The notes: generated from the sequence alone by a model not told the origin. A DNA stretch of 64,000 nt from Candidatus Tokpelaia sp. JSC085 (GCA_003331005.1 QENC01000001.1:368001-432000); one strand, 5' to 3'; counted from the first letter of the stretch, positions 10,797 through 21,237 are shown. Numbers and translations: made by a program.

Positions 10797-11835
10797 TTAT
10801 CTAGAGAGAGAGAATACTGCCCTATCATAACAATTGTGAAATAATTGTGAAATAAGTGTGTAATCAACCATAGGTACAACGCGTGCATAATCAAGGCGTG
10901 TCGGTCCTATCACCCCAAGTGCCCCGATTACATGCTGTTCTGCATCACGATAGGGCGCGACGACCAGAGATGAGCCTGACAGGGAAAAATCTTATTTTCT
11001 GAACAAATAAAAATTCTTACGCCTTGTCTGGTTTCTGCAAGATCAAGCAGTTGTATCATGCTATCTCTTGTTTCTAGATCATCAAAAAGATTCCGAAGAC
11101 GCTTTAGATCATCGCCGACATGAATATCCTCAAGAAGGTTAGACCGTCCATGTACAGCCGAGCTGGCTGATCAAAGGTACTTTGACTCAAAACAGCTAAT
11201 CCAGCTTCGACCAGTTTCTGGGATAAATCATCTAGTTCAGCCCGAATTTGACCACGCATCCGGGCCAATTCCTGGCGTGCATCGCTGAGATTGTATCCAT
11301 GAATATATCTAATTTGATACTTCAGTAAGCTGTTTTTGAGTCACACCTTTTGGTAACTCTATAATACGATTTTCGACATCGCTGCTCTGTGTAACAGTCG
11401 GTGATAATGTGCTGTAGCAAGCCTTCGCCTCTTGTCGCCAGGACAAGACCTGGACCAAGGGACAGTCCAGCCAATATCTGGCTTTCTTCTGTCAGAAATT
11501 GCTCAAGCGTCCGGCTGCAGCCGGCAGAGTTAATTTGCATTTCAATGGATTTGCGCTTCTGTTGTGGTAAATGACTTGTTTCCATAAAAACATCAACAAA
11601 AAATCTCAGACCTGATTCTGTCGGCATCCGTCCTGCGGAAACATGTGGCGCGTAGATAAGTCCCAATTTTTCAAGATCACTCATCACATGACGGATGGTT
11701 GCAGGTGAAAGAGATTGCGACAGATTTCGTGATCCCACAGGTTCACCATCATCTAAATAGCTTTCAACAATACGCTTAAATATTTCACGTGAGCGCTCGT
11801 TCTAGGGTCTTGTTTAGAACAAATGGCTTCATCAT
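10797..11835 (-). pseudogene. hrcA: hrcA heat-shock repressor, multiply frameshifted
   Basis: HrcA represses groESL and related operons through CIRCE. Its sequence is readable across this stretch only by changing frame at least four times. Pieces in order: MMKPFVLNKTL; after an extra base near 11802, NERSREIFKRIVESYLDDGE and GSRNLSQSLSPATIRHVMSD; after a deletion and shift near 11390, SDVENRIIELPKGVTQKQLT; after a stop near 11308, YIHGYNLSDARQELARMRGQ; a further shift near 11130, then LEDIHVGDDLKRLRNLFDDL; another near 10985, then [20 protein letters not shown] and [17 protein letters not shown]. Total span matches a normal hrcA of about 350 codons. The order of homologous blocks and the rph/grpE flanks make the identity secure. 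Confidence 0.93.
10832..10853. repeat. 11-bp tandem duplication
   Basis: Two adjacent copies of aattgtgaaat, placed in the 3' end of the hrcA pseudogene. A third, imperfect start (aagtgtg) follows. Confidence 0.8.
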
Positions 11836-12049
11836 GGCAGCCCAGTACAGTATATTGATACTCTTAAAATTTTTCTGAAAATCAGCGCGATGACTTTGTC
11901 ATAGCTCTAGAATTTCAAAAAATAAAAGTTTATAGGCATTTTCAATGCTTGGAAAAGCGTAATCCCGTGTGAAAACGGTATTGATTAGTTCTTCGTAGCG
12001 GGAATATTTTGATGTTTGTATATTATAATAAATAATGAAAGGTTTATCC

Positions 12050-12766
12050 ATGCGTCCATCCAAACGGGCTGTGAATGAAATGCGGATGGTGTCTTTTGAA
12101 CGCAATATTACGAGATATGCTGAAGGATCCTGTCTTGTAAAATTTGGAAGTACACATGTCTTATGTACTGCAAGTTTTGCAGAGCGGGTGCCAATATGGA
12201 TGCGAAAAAATGGCAAAGGTTGGATAACAGCAGAATATGGCATGTTACCACGCTCAACTGGGGAGCGTATGCGCCGTGAGGCAACACTAGGCAGGCAGGG
12301 AGGTCGCACCCTTGAAATTCAGCGCCTTATTAGCAGATCATTACGGGCAGTCGTTGATCTTCAGCTTCTTGGTGAACGGCAGATTATTCTGGATTGTGAT
12401 GTGCTGCAAGCCGATGGTGGGACACGAACAGCTTCAATCACCGGAGCTTGGGTTGCTCTGTATGACTGTTTATCTTGGATGCAGCAGCGGCAGATTATTA
12501 CACGTGATACGGTATTAAAAGACTATATCGCTGCTGTCTCCTGCGGTATTGTGGATGGTACGCCGGTACTTGATCTTGATTATGAAGAAGATTCGTTAGC
12601 GCAAACTGATGCGAATTTTGTTATGACCGGTAAGGGCCATATTGTTGAAGTACAGGGAACAGCTGAAGCAGACCCTTTCTCTGAGGAACAATTTCTGTCC
12701 CTCATGCTGTTAGCCCGAAAAGGAATTGGTTCTCTGATTGATTTGCAAAAAAAAGCGATAGATTGA
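12050..12766 (+). CDS. rph: Ribonuclease PH
   Basis: Phosphorolytic 3'-5' exoribonuclease that trims tRNA 3' ends. The chosen start ([12 protein letters not shown], 238 residues) has AAAGG 6 bases upstream and matches the family N-terminus. The ATG at 12035 would add five residues. Family features are [10 protein letters not shown], the [19 protein letters not shown] block with basic RNA-binding residues, and [20 protein letters not shown]. It is divergent from hrcA and followed 7 bases later by rdgB, the standard rph-rdgB pair. Confidence 0.96.
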   Translation: MRPSKRAVNEMRMVSFERNITRYAEGSCLVKFGSTHVLCTASFAERVPIWMRKNGKGWITAEYGMLPRSTGERMRREATLGRQGGRTLEIQRLISRSLRAVVDLQLLGERQIILDCDVLQADGGTRTASITGAWVALYDCLSWMQQRQIITRDTVLKDYIAAVSCGIVDGTPVLDLDYEEDSLAQTDANFVMTGKGHIVEVQGTAEADPFSEEQFLSLMLLARKGIGSLIDLQKKAID

Positions 12767-12773
12767 TTAAATC

Positions 12774-13427
12774 ATGCATCTCCTTCATTCCAAAAAAATT
12801 GTTATTGCAACCCATAATATAGGAAAATTACGAGAAATTAATGATCTGATTGCTCCTTATGGATTTGAAAACCAATCAGCAATAGAGCTTGGACTGCCTG
12901 TTCCAAAGGAAATTGGTAAAAGTTTTGAGGAAAATGCTTATATTAAAGCCTTATCTGCAGCTGAAATAACAGGGGGACCAGCGCTATCCGATGATTCTGG
13001 TCTTGAGGTTGATGCTCTTGCTGGTGCGCCTGGTATTCATACAGCTGCTTGGGCTGAGCAACCTGATGGTACACGCAATTTTCTCGCAGCAATGAAGAAA
13101 GTGGAAAGCCGCCTACAGAAAGCAGGTGCTAAAGACGAGACTAGGAGGACTGGCCGTTTTATTTGTATCCTCTGTATTGCTTGGCCAGATGGGTACGCCG
13201 AATATTTTAAAGGAACAGTTGAGGGCAGGCTTGTCTGGCCACCTCGTGGCCTTCATGGGTTCGGATTTGATTCTATGTTTCAGCCTGTAGGATATAAACG
13301 CACTTTTGGCGAAATGCATTCTGATGAAGAGCCAATCTGGAAAGACGGGAATAAAAAAGGCCTTTCCCATCGGGTACGCGCCTTCGAACATTTTGCAAAA
13401 AGCAGACTAATACTAGCACAGGGATGA
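12774..13427 (+). CDS. rdgB: dITP/XTP pyrophosphatase (RdgB/HAM1)
   Basis: House-cleaning nucleotide pyrophosphatase that hydrolyses non-canonical purine triphosphates. It has 217 residues with the HAM1 signatures ATHNIGKLREI at residues 12-22 and ALSDDSGLEVDAL near residue 75, then a C-terminal SHRVRAFEHF. It is co-directional with rph. In many relatives hemW follows; here the next gene is cysN on the opposite strand, so that part of the cluster is not conserved. Confidence 0.95.
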   Translation: MHLLHSKKIVIATHNIGKLREINDLIAPYGFENQSAIELGLPVPKEIGKSFEENAYIKALSAAEITGGPALSDDSGLEVDALAGAPGIHTAAWAEQPDGTRNFLAAMKKVESRLQKAGAKDETRRTGRFICILCIAWPDGYAEYFKGTVEGRLVWPPRGLHGFGFDSMFQPVGYKRTFGEMHSDEEPIWKDGNKKGLSHRVRAFEHFAKSRLILAQG

Positions 13428-13596
13428 GAAAGCTATAAATAGAAGTTGCCATGGACGGGCACGCTAGCGCATCAAATAATAGTCTTTGGTAAGTCAGCAG
13501 TCTTTTAATTAAAAGAACATAATGTGTTTCTGTATCTTTAATATCTCTTGAAGGGAGAGCTTTTAGAAAAATTCTACAGAGCACTGGACTGCAATC

Positions 13597-15180
13597 TCAC
13601 ATACCAGAACGATCCTCTAAAAAACGTTGCCCATGTTCTCTCCTTGCAACAAACAAGGTTTCTAATAATGGGTGACATGTAAAATAAAAGATAAAAATGC
13701 ACCACGCACCGACAAATGATACACCAAAAATCAGTGCAAAAGCCGTGAGCATTGCTCCATAAGCAAGACGGAATAAGACACATTTCCCTTTTTTATTTTT
13801 ACCTAACCAAGCCTTCTTTAAACGGGCAAATATTGCAGGACGGATTCGTTCTGATTCTGTTCCTATATTGGGAAACGTATCTCGCACAATACCGAGAGCT
13901 ACTGTTTCATTACTTGTCAGGTCAATAAGTATAAATGCGCCGAGCGTGCGGTTTTCCCTGTATGATGTTGTCACGAGCGGTTGTTCAAGATTCAGTAAAA
14001 CATGTCCTATCTCATTTGGTCCTAAGGTTTGGGCCTTTTCAGTGTAATAGGAATGAATATCAATTTTTTCTTCCAGTTGATTGATTGTTACCGGTATAAG
14101 GGATGTCGCTAGTTTAAGAAGATATCGTTTTTCTGCTACCATGGGATGCGTTGACATCCATAGAATCTGGCTCCGAATTGCCCTTGATATGGTGATAGCA
14201 TCATCTTCTGATACTAAAACGTTTCCGCGAGATATATCAATTTCATCTTCAAGTGTCAGTACGACAACTTCACCTGCTGAGACTCTATCTGTTTCCCCTG
14301 CAGGATTATAGATTTTTCTGACACGGCTTGTTGCACCGCTCGGTAAGGATCGGATAACATCACCAATAGAAAGACTACCACTGGCGATCACGCCACAAAA
14401 TCCTCTGAAATCGGAATTGGGACGATTAATCCATTGGACGGGCATACGAAATAACTCTCCTGTATGCTCAGAATCTATTGGTCTTGCTGTTTCCAGATAT
14501 TCAAAGAGGGTCGGTCCATTGTACCATGGCATACGATTACTGCGGTTGACAACATTTATGCCAAGCTGAGCGCTGAGCGGAATAAATATGGTCTCACGGA
14601 AATCAAGTTGTGGCAACAAGGACTTATATTCTCGGATGATACGATCAAAAACCGACTGATCAAAATGGATGAGATCCATTTTATTAACAGCAACTACAAC
14701 AGAACGGATACCAACCATTGAGGTAATAAAGGAGTGTCGTCTTGTTTGTGGGAGAACCCCTTTACGCGCGTCAATGAGAATAATGGCCAAATCTGCCTGT
14801 GATGCACCAGTCGCCATGTTTCTAGTATATTGCTCATGTCCAGGTGTATCGGCAATGATAAAAAAACGGCGTTTGCTTGAGAAGTAACGATAAGCAACAT
14901 CAATTGTTATGCCTTGTTCCCGCTCTGCAGATAACCCATCGACAAGCAGAGCAAAATTAAGAGCATTATCCGCAGCATTAAATTTTTTGGACTCATGCTG
15001 AAAAGTCTCCATTTGATCTTCAAATATTGAACCAGTATCATGCAAAAGTCGCCCAATAAGTGTGGATTTTCCATCATCTACTGATCCACAGGTAATAAAC
15101 CGAAGCAATGATCCATCGTGATGCTCTGCTTGCGATACAGAGTTGATCTGGGATAATAAGTCTGGAACAGCAGACATCAA
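13597..15180 (-). CDS. cysN: Sulfate adenylyltransferase subunit 1 with a hydrophobic C-terminal tail
   Basis: GTPase subunit of ATP sulfurylase; with CysD it makes APS from sulfate. GTPase motifs: G1 [11 protein letters not shown] (about residues 30-41), G3 DTPGHEQY, G4 NKMD, then EF-Tu-like beta-barrel domains to about residue 440. The 527 residues do not continue into an APS-kinase (CysC) domain as many rhizobial CysNC proteins do. Instead about 60 terminal residues hold two hydrophobic stretches ([17 protein letters not shown] and a following segment) with HPLLETLF, loosely like DUF2061; that match is tentative. The start overlaps the cysD stop by 4 bases. Confidence 0.93.
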   Translation of the reverse strand: MMSAVPDLLSQINSVSQAEHHDGSLLRFITCGSVDDGKSTLIGRLLHDTGSIFEDQMETFQHESKKFNAADNALNFALLVDGLSAEREQGITIDVAYRYFSSKRRFFIIADTPGHEQYTRNMATGASQADLAIILIDARKGVLPQTRRHSFITSMVGIRSVVVAVNKMDLIHFDQSVFDRIIREYKSLLPQLDFRETIFIPLSAQLGINVVNRSNRMPWYNGPTLFEYLETARPIDSEHTGELFRMPVQWINRPNSDFRGFCGVIASGSLSIGDVIRSLPSGATSRVRKIYNPAGETDRVSAGEVVVLTLEDEIDISRGNVLVSEDDAITISRAIRSQILWMSTHPMVAEKRYLLKLATSLIPVTINQLEEKIDIHSYYTEKAQTLGPNEIGHVLLNLEQPLVTTSYRENRTLGAFILIDLTSNETVALGIVRDTFPNIGTESERIRPAIFARLKKAWLGKNKKGKCVLFRLAYGAMLTAFALIFGVSFVGAWCIFIFYFTCHPLLETLFVARREHGQRFLEDRSGM

Positions 15181-16079
15181 AAATAACCTTCCTGTTTTTT
15201 TTCTTCCATCGAAGTATTCCCATCTTTATCAATAAGACGGCCCTTGCGTTCTGAAGTACGGGATTTTTGCATTTCTTTGCGTATAGCAGAAAGGTTAGAT
15301 GCATTAGAAAGCACAGCACCAGTAAAAGGATAACAGCCAAGTGTCCGGAAACGGACTTCGAGTTCTTCGACTTCTTCGCCGGCTTTTAACTTCATACGTG
15401 CATCATCTCGCATGATCAGCATACCGTCGCGTCGTACCACAGGACGTTTTTTCGCAAAATAAAGTGGCACAACAGAAAGTTGTTCAAACGCAATATAATC
15501 CCATATGTCGTTCTCAGTCCAATTTGATAATGGAAACACGCGGAAACTTTCCCCTGGCTTTTTACGTGTATTAAAAAGATTCCAAGGTTCAGGACGCTGA
15601 TTTTTTGGTTCCCACCGATGTTCTGCTGATCGCAAGGAAAGGATGCGTTCCTTAGACCTGCTTTTTTCTTCATCCCTACGGGCCCCACCGAATGCTGCAT
15701 CAAAGCCGAATTTGTCAAGTGCCTGTCTAAGTGCGGCAGTCTTCATAAGATCAGTATATAGCCTTGAACCTGATATAAAGGGATCGATCCCTGTCTTAAT
15801 ACCCTCCTGATTAATATGAACAATGAGATCTAATCCAAATTTCTTCACTATTTTATCCCGAAACTCAATCATTTCTCTGAATTTCCAGGTTGTATCAATA
15901 TGCAGTAGCGGGAATGGCAACGGTCCAGGAGAAAACGCTTTCATTCCGAGATGCAATAGTACGGTTGAATCCTTTCCAATTGAATACAGCATGACAGTTT
16001 TGTCCATAGTTGCTACAACTTCACGGATGATAAAAAGAGCCTCTGCTTCTAAACGGTGTAGGCGGTTTTGTAGTTTCAT
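15177..16079 (-). CDS. cysD: Sulfate adenylyltransferase subunit 2
   Basis: PP-loop subunit of ATP sulfurylase. The open frame extends upstream to 16307, inside cysH. The start at 16079 ([20 protein letters not shown]) is chosen because GAGGG lies 9-10 bases before it and because it gives 300 residues, the length of known CysD. The PP-loop is [15 protein letters not shown] near residue 30, followed by [18 protein letters not shown] and the [12 protein letters not shown] loop. It sits 22 bases after cysH and overlaps cysN by 4 bases, forming a cysH-cysD-cysN operon. Confidence 0.95.
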   Translation of the reverse strand: MKLQNRLHRLEAEALFIIREVVATMDKTVMLYSIGKDSTVLLHLGMKAFSPGPLPFPLLHIDTTWKFREMIEFRDKIVKKFGLDLIVHINQEGIKTGIDPFISGSRLYTDLMKTAALRQALDKFGFDAAFGGARRDEEKSRSKERILSLRSAEHRWEPKNQRPEPWNLFNTRKKPGESFRVFPLSNWTENDIWDYIAFEQLSVVPLYFAKKRPVVRRDGMLIMRDDARMKLKAGEEVEELEVRFRTLGCYPFTGAVLSNASNLSAIRKEMQKSRTSERKGRLIDKDGNTSMEEKKQEGYF

Positions 16080-16101
16080 TATCGGGACCCTCTGATGTAC
16101 T

Positions 16102-16875
16102 TCAGACTGGGAATGTGCGATATTGTTTGTGAGCTGGAGCAGAGATACTATCGGTTCTGACATGCAGACCACATTCTCTTGCACTGTCTTTTTCCCACCA
16201 CCACCGGCCTGCACGTTCGTCTTCACCAGGTTGCACGGCACGTGTACAGGGGGCACAGCCAATGGACAAAAAACCTGCTTTATGTAAAATATTAACAGGA
16301 ATCTCATGTTTTTCTACGTAGGCCTTGATCTCATTTCTGCTGATATTATAGAGTGGATTGATTTTTAAAAGTTCTCTTTCTTGATCATACAGCACAAAAT
16401 CAAGGTCATGACGCGTTTGTGATTGATCACGGCGTAACCCCGTTATCCATGCCACTGCATCCTTGAGAACTCTGTTGAGAGGTGCAACCTTACGAATAGC
16501 ACAACAAGCCTCGCGCATCTGCCGAGAATAATAAAAACCATTGATACCCTGATCTGCAATCAGTGTACTGAGCGCTTCGCTATTTGGATAATAAGCTTTT
16601 ATGCGCAAACCGTATTTCTCTTCTGTATATTGCCATAGATCATAGGTTTCAGGAAAAAAACGGCCAGTATCAAGTGTAACGATTTTAAAAGGCAGTTTTT
16701 CTGTTGCGATGATATGAGCGATCATCTGATCTTCAATTCCAAAACTTGTGGTAAAAATGACTCCTGAGGGAAAATGTTCTGCAACACGTACAAGCCGATG
16801 GACAGGATCAAGCTTATCGGATGCATTTTTAAGAGCCAGTGCTGCCTTTTCAAGTCTAACAAACATAGGATCCAT
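16102..16875 (-). CDS. cysH: Adenylyl-sulfate (APS) reductase
   Basis: Reduces activated sulfate to sulfite. The 257-residue protein has the PP-loop-like [10 protein letters not shown] near residue 42, a [13 protein letters not shown] segment, and two cysteine pairs (REACCAIRK and GCAPCTRAV). Such pairs bind a 4Fe-4S cluster in APS-type reductases; PAPS-specific CysH lacks them. The C-terminal ECGLHV carries the catalytic cysteine. The APS type fits the absence of a CysC domain in the neighbouring CysN. Sulfite reductase genes are not in the window. Confidence 0.94.
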   Translation of the reverse strand: MDPMFVRLEKAALALKNASDKLDPVHRLVRVAEHFPSGVIFTTSFGIEDQMIAHIIATEKLPFKIVTLDTGRFFPETYDLWQYTEEKYGLRIKAYYPNSEALSTLIADQGINGFYYSRQMREACCAIRKVAPLNRVLKDAVAWITGLRRDQSQTRHDLDFVLYDQERELLKINPLYNISRNEIKAYVEKHEIPVNILHKAGFLSIGCAPCTRAVQPGEDERAGRWWWEKDSARECGLHVRTDSISAPAHKQYRTFPV

Positions 16876-17274
16876 CCTGGGAAGGTGATCAACACAAGCT
16901 GATCAGCACAGATTAAAAACATGCCTTACGTTTTAACGTGTTTTTTCGCCATGCGCGGGGTTAACTTTTCCAAAAAAAACAGATCAGCAGGAAGGAATTT
17001 TCTTATCACTGTCAACAATAAGGAATTCAGGCTGGGAAAATACTGGTGAAGTACTCTTATAAGAGTCTGATCTTACCCTGCCAATGAATTATTCTTGATG
17101 TAAAATCGGTGGATAGGCAATACGTTGCCGCATCGCGTCGAGAAGGATGTTATCATCACCTACCCTCATCCATAATAGCCTCTATATTCAAGAAAAATAC
17201 AATAAAATATATTTATTCTTTATCATCACAAGTATGGTCCGAAAAGTTACTTTCCGAATAGAAAGTTGAGTAAT
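16876..17274. other. Divergent intergenic region cysH/leuD
   Basis: About 400 bases between divergent cysH and leuD. It presumably holds both promoters. No ORF with family similarity, RNA gene or clear operator was found. Confidence 0.5.
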
Positions 17275-17877
17275 ATGGAAAAATTCATACAACTGAAAAG
17301 TATAGCAGCTCCTTTGCCAATCGTAAATATTGATACTGATATGATAATCCCTAAAGTCTATCTCAAGACAGTCAAACGAACAGGTCTTGGAATAGGGCTT
17401 TTTGCAGAAATACGTTATCATCAGGATGGGTCCGAAAACGCTGATTTTATCCTGAATAAATCAGCCTATCGCCATGCAAAAATCCTGGTGGCAGGAGATA
17501 ATTTTGGCTGTGGTTCTTCGCGAGAACATGCAGCATGGTCGCTAATTGACTTCGGCATTCGTTGTATTATTTCCACATCTTTTGCCGATATTTTTTATAA
17601 TAACTGCTTCAAAAATGGTATCCTCCCTGTCCGAGTGACGTCTGAAGAGCTGGAGCAGCTCCTGAAAGGAGCGTCGTGCGGCATGATCCTGACAATTAAC
17701 CTTCAGACAATGAAGATATACAGAGAGGTTGGCGGTCCCATTATAAAGTTCGATCTTGACGAATTCCACCGTCATTGCTTATTGAACGGCCTTGATGATA
17801 TAGATTTGACAATGCGCAAAGTATCAAAAATAAACGCATTTGAAAAGCATCACAAGAGAATATATCCTTGGTATTAG
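17275..17877 (+). CDS. leuD: 3-isopropylmalate dehydratase small subunit
   Basis: With LeuC (not in the window) it isomerises isopropylmalate in leucine synthesis. The ATG at 17275 ([16 protein letters not shown]) gives 200 residues and matches the family start; a TTG three codons earlier is less likely. Typical blocks are [15 protein letters not shown], the [15 protein letters not shown] swivel-domain motif near residue 70, and [16 protein letters not shown]. Confidence 0.95.
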   Translation: MEKFIQLKSIAAPLPIVNIDTDMIIPKVYLKTVKRTGLGIGLFAEIRYHQDGSENADFILNKSAYRHAKILVAGDNFGCGSSREHAAWSLIDFGIRCIISTSFADIFYNNCFKNGILPVRVTSEELEQLLKGASCGMILTINLQTMKIYREVGGPIIKFDLDEFHRHCLLNGLDDIDLTMRKVSKINAFEKHHKRIYPWY

Positions 17878-17942
17878 AATAATTTGGATTAATGGGATCA
17901 TGTGGAACGCAAGCAAGACTCTACTTCTTTTACTTCCGCTTA

Positions 17943-19079
17943 TTACATAATTTCCCCTTTCTTCAAGCTGAAATCATCAGCACGGCCATTATAAGATCTA
18001 GAAAAAATTCTTTTTCTATCGTGTTGTATCTTTTCTAATGATCTCATAGCTCCAGCTAGATCCAGTGTACTCCTTCCTATCTCCCATATATCAGTTGGCG
18101 CAATATGTTCTACATTCATGAACTGATCAAACTGTTCTGTTGGTTCTGATACTTTTTTATCTACAAGGAAACGTATCGCCTTGTCTGCATACAAAGCAAG
18201 TTTCCTGCGTCCTGATGATGTAAAATTTATACCATCATTCGTGCGTAGTTGGACAATATTGCCGTTTATATCATATCCTGATAGGATAAAATTATCATTT
18301 TCATCTACAAAACCTCTTCGTATATCTACAAAATATCCTCCAGTATTTTCTACCAAGTGTCTAAAGTAAGCATTTAATTGTATAGAATTCTGATCCAAGT
18401 TTTTCTTTTTGAAAGATGGTAGGCCTAGCCATATCCATGGACGGCCGCTTTTCTTGAGCACTGTTGCAAATGAAAGTATACGGCTATTATAATGCTGAAT
18501 CCAGTCAGATGATAAAATATCAAGGGTTCTTCTACCAGATTTTATGACCTGTCTGTCGTTGGAACCTAACAGAACCAGAATGATATCAGGGTCTTTCTGT
18601 ATAATGATATTATATATCCTAGCAGGCCAATCATAATAATCATTGCGTACAAAACCGGAAGATCCCTCTATCTTTGCAAGAACAGTCATCTCCGACTTTT
18701 CATCATATACGCGCATTAATCCTTCTGCCACATCACGCGCGATGAAATCACCAACAATCAAAATGCGTTTAGTCTTTTTACGGCTGACTGTAACAAACTG
18801 TGTTCCAGTTTCTGCTCTTTTATCATAGGAAGGAATTTGCACATTAACAGTTTTTTTTGACGGCATATTCTTTTTCGGTTGTGGTACAACCTGGTCTTCT
18901 AAAGTCGTAAGACCCTCCCGTGCTTCTATTTTATTGATGCTACCTATCAATAAAAACGAGAAAACCCCGATTAATAGTGTTAAGATATTCTTATTTCTTA
19001 TCTGCTGTTCTGTCTTCTGGTGGTTAGAATAATAGCCTCGATCCAATACAGCGTTTCCTGTTGCCAATATTTCATTCAA
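17943..19079 (-). CDS. SGNH-like (DUF459) periplasmic protein
   Basis: A 378-residue protein with one N-terminal membrane segment (about residues 32-48), a linker rich in Lys/Pro, then an SGNH-hydrolase-like fold from about residue 105. Blocks seen are RILIVGDFIARDVAEGL, SSGFVRNDYYDWP, ILVLLGSNDRQ and a final DGINFTSSGRRKLA. Block I reads GDF where active SGNH hydrolases have GDS, so the usual nucleophile is missing. I recall the same in related DUF459 proteins. A cell-envelope role is possible but unproven. Confidence 0.8.
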   Translation of the reverse strand: MNEILATGNAVLDRGYYSNHQKTEQQIRNKNILTLLIGVFSFLLIGSINKIEAREGLTTLEDQVVPQPKKNMPSKKTVNVQIPSYDKRAETGTQFVTVSRKKTKRILIVGDFIARDVAEGLMRVYDEKSEMTVLAKIEGSSGFVRNDYYDWPARIYNIIIQKDPDIILVLLGSNDRQVIKSGRRTLDILSSDWIQHYNSRILSFATVLKKSGRPWIWLGLPSFKKKNLDQNSIQLNAYFRHLVENTGGYFVDIRRGFVDENDNFILSGYDINGNIVQLRTNDGINFTSSGRRKLALYADKAIRFLVDKKVSEPTEQFDQFMNVEHIAPTDIWEIGRSTLDLAGAMRSLEKIQHDRKRIFSRSYNGRADDFSLKKGEIM

Positions 19080-19231
19080 CTAACTTTTATGTTATGCTGT
19101 CCTTCTTCTCTATAGAAGAGAGTATCATTACTTGCTCTTTTAAAGACATTATACTGATATCGCTTGCTGACAGACTAGACCCTCTCATTCTAAAAATACC
19201 TCTACCTAGATCCCAACATGAAAATGCTTTC

Positions 19232-19305
19232 TGGCTGGGGGACTTGGATTCGAACCAAGATCAATGGAGTCAGAGTCCACTATTCTACCCTTAAACTATC
19301 CCCCA
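19232..19305 (-). tRNA. tRNA-Gln (CUG)
   Basis: Read on the minus strand, a 74-nt cloverleaf: acceptor TGGGGGA pairs with TCCCCCA, followed by G and an encoded CCA. The anticodon stem GTGGA/TCCAT encloses CTCTGAC, giving anticodon CUG. The T-arm is CTTGG-TTCGAAT-CCAAG. Confidence 0.95.
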
Positions 19306-19588
19306 AAGGCCTCCATTATAATTCTATCATTGTAATTATGCATATAATAATCAAGTCATGATCCTACAAGGACATGGTATCGTATCACATCCTCATAGGT
19401 GACTTTAAGATAAAAATACTTTCCGTCCTTTCCAGGAAAAGTGCATTAAACGGCCATGATCTTTTAAGATAGAAGCTGTGACCTTAAATTTTGGTGGCAG
19501 ATTTCTCATAGAACATGATTTTTTTCCATCAATTGTGTATGTAAATAAATACATGGATCAATGATTACAGTACTAAAGTGTCAGGAAG

Positions 19589-20293
19589 ATGAAGAAAAAA
19601 AGCATTCTGTGTAGAAACAAGAAGATAGGCTTGCGTATCCTCCATACCAGGATAAAAAAAAGAAGAACAGCTATAAAGGCTTCTTCTCGGCATTGGTTGG
19701 AGCGTCATCTGAATGATCCTTATGTACGTCAATCCTGGGCTAATGGCTATCGCTCACGGGCCGCTTATAAGTTGATCGAAATTAATAACAGATATAAGCT
19801 ATTGCAAAAAGGACAAAGAGTCTTTGACCTTGGTGCTGCTCCTGGTAGCTGGAGCCAAGTTGCCGCCCATCTTGTTAATTCAAATGCTGCACAACCGTCA
19901 GTGGTCGGTATTGATTATCTACACGTTAATGCTTTGCCTGGTGTGCGCTTTCTAGAAATGGATTTTCTTGATGAAACAGCGCCAAAAAAATTATTGGACA
20001 TGCTGGGTAAAAAACCACATGTGATCATGTCCGATATGTCTGCACCAACGACCGGACACAAATATACAGATCACCTGCGTACAGTGCATTTATGTGAGTC
20101 AGCAGCCAACTTTGCCGTCTCAGCTCTTGCACCAGGTGGATTTTTTCTGGCAAAGACCTTTCAAGGAGGAGCAGAAGACAGATTACTTGCCATGTTGAAT
20201 AAACAATTCAAAGCGGTGTATCATGTTAAGCCGCCATCTAGCCGTATCAAATCTGCTGAACTTTACCTACTGGCCTGCGCTTTTCAGAGATAG
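19589..20293 (+). CDS. rlmE: 23S rRNA (uridine-2'-O)-methyltransferase
   Basis: Methylates U2552 of 23S rRNA (also called FtsJ/RrmJ). It has 234 residues, with a basic N-terminal extension of about 35 residues as in rhizobial homologues. Visible are SAM motif [14 protein letters not shown] and the K-D-K-E catalytic set in [29 protein letters not shown] and SAELYLLA. It stands alone. Confidence 0.95.
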   Translation: MKKKSILCRNKKIGLRILHTRIKKRRTAIKASSRHWLERHLNDPYVRQSWANGYRSRAAYKLIEINNRYKLLQKGQRVFDLGAAPGSWSQVAAHLVNSNAAQPSVVGIDYLHVNALPGVRFLEMDFLDETAPKKLLDMLGKKPHVIMSDMSAPTTGHKYTDHLRTVHLCESAANFAVSALAPGGFFLAKTFQGGAEDRLLAMLNKQFKAVYHVKPPSSRIKSAELYLLACAFQR

Positions 20294-20352
20294 TTAGTTA
20301 GTATGTGAGTTCATATGGACACAATATAATCGTTCAGTTAAAATTGAGATAG

Positions 20353-20800
20353 TTATTGTCGTATCATCTCACTTGTTGGTGCACGCAATGTATAGCCACA
20401 ACCCCATACGGTTTTAATGTAATTTTTACCATATGAAACTGCATCAAGCATTGTTCTCAGCTTAGAGAGACATCATCTTCAGTTCCAGTTCATACCACTG
20501 CCACTGCAGAGATGATTGAAAAACACCTCTTCTTCCTCAGAAACCTTGTTCTTGGTTATAGTCATACCAGAAAGAATAAGGATCGGTGTCTTTACCTTTG
20601 AAAGACGGAATATGCGCAGTACTTTTCAGAACCAGACATATCCGGAAGATTCAAATGAAGCAGGATGCTACTATCCTCGTCATATCGCTTTCCGAGAGCA
20701 ATACCTTTGTCACCGGTAGTGTATATTCACTCAACAACATGCGCCATATGCCCCTTCTAACATCAGGCACTACCAAAAAGAGTGTAGTAACATAGTCTCC
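20353..20800 (-). pseudogene. ctrA: CtrA-family cell-cycle response regulator relic
   Basis: Pieces of a CtrA-type OmpR-family regulator are readable in order on the minus strand but in different frames. An N-terminal receiver remnant lies at 20715-20791. DKGIALGKRYDED and LHLNLPDMSGSE lie at 20625-20711. After a frame change, KVLRIFRLSKVKTPILILSG lies at 20563-20625. FFNHL lies near 20500, then ELELKMM in another frame, and KLRTML plus [18 protein letters not shown] end at 20353. The LSKVKTPILILSGM block is, as I recall it, diagnostic of Hyphomicrobiales CtrA. About 85 residues between receiver and winged helix are deleted and several stops interrupt. It may be the genomic ctrA or a dead paralogue. 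Confidence 0.82.
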
Positions 20801-20880
20801 TAAGTAGACACTATAAAACTGGGATATACCTCACTTATTTGACAATCACATAAACAATCTTTATCTGCTTTCAAAGCTTA

Positions 20881-21213
20881 TTAATAAACAATGATTTCCT
20901 TGAGAAAATCCATAACACTTTTGATTTTAGAAAAAGCAATTAGCCTAACCACCAGAAAAGCAAGCAAATCAATCTCGTCTATCCTATTTCGGCCCTTCGC
21001 ACCGGGGTAGAAAACCTTTTGCCAATGACAATGAGTGTTTAGAAAATGAGCATAAGAATCTAAAAGAGTAAACTTTATAATAAAATGACACTTTTTTATC
21101 ACTATATTATGATGCTCAATGAAGATTTTTATCCCTAACTGTGGACTTTTTACAGAAGGCAGGGATTCTATTTCATCTTCAAAGCAGCTGTGCTTTACAG
21201 CATAGTTGTTCAT
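20881..21213 (-). CDS. Hypothetical 110-residue ORF beside the ctrA relic
   Basis: Not confidently recognised. The frame is open for 110 codons and starts 24 bases from the divergent mnmA start. Weak, spaced similarity to the DUF1153/SciP family (a CtrA inhibitor) can be argued: SP followed about 13 residues later by VIKK, then FTL, then HWQ, then GAKGRNRI, against SP, VIRR, YTL, WQ and G..G..TTRI in SciP. The order agrees but identities are few and the C-terminus is foreign. It may be a decayed gene or a chance frame. Confidence 0.3.
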   Translation of the reverse strand: MNNYAVKHSCFEDEIESLPSVKSPQLGIKIFIEHHNIVIKKCHFIIKFTLLDSYAHFLNTHCHWQKVFYPGAKGRNRIDEIDLLAFLVVRLIAFSKIKSVMDFLKEIIVY

Positions 21214-21237
21214 GTGAATACCTGAAGGATCACGCTC

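Noticed and set aside
16102-16307. Upstream extension of the cysD frame into cysH
   Set aside because: Lacks family similarity, overlaps cysH by about 200 bases, and a strong ribosome site marks the start at 16079.
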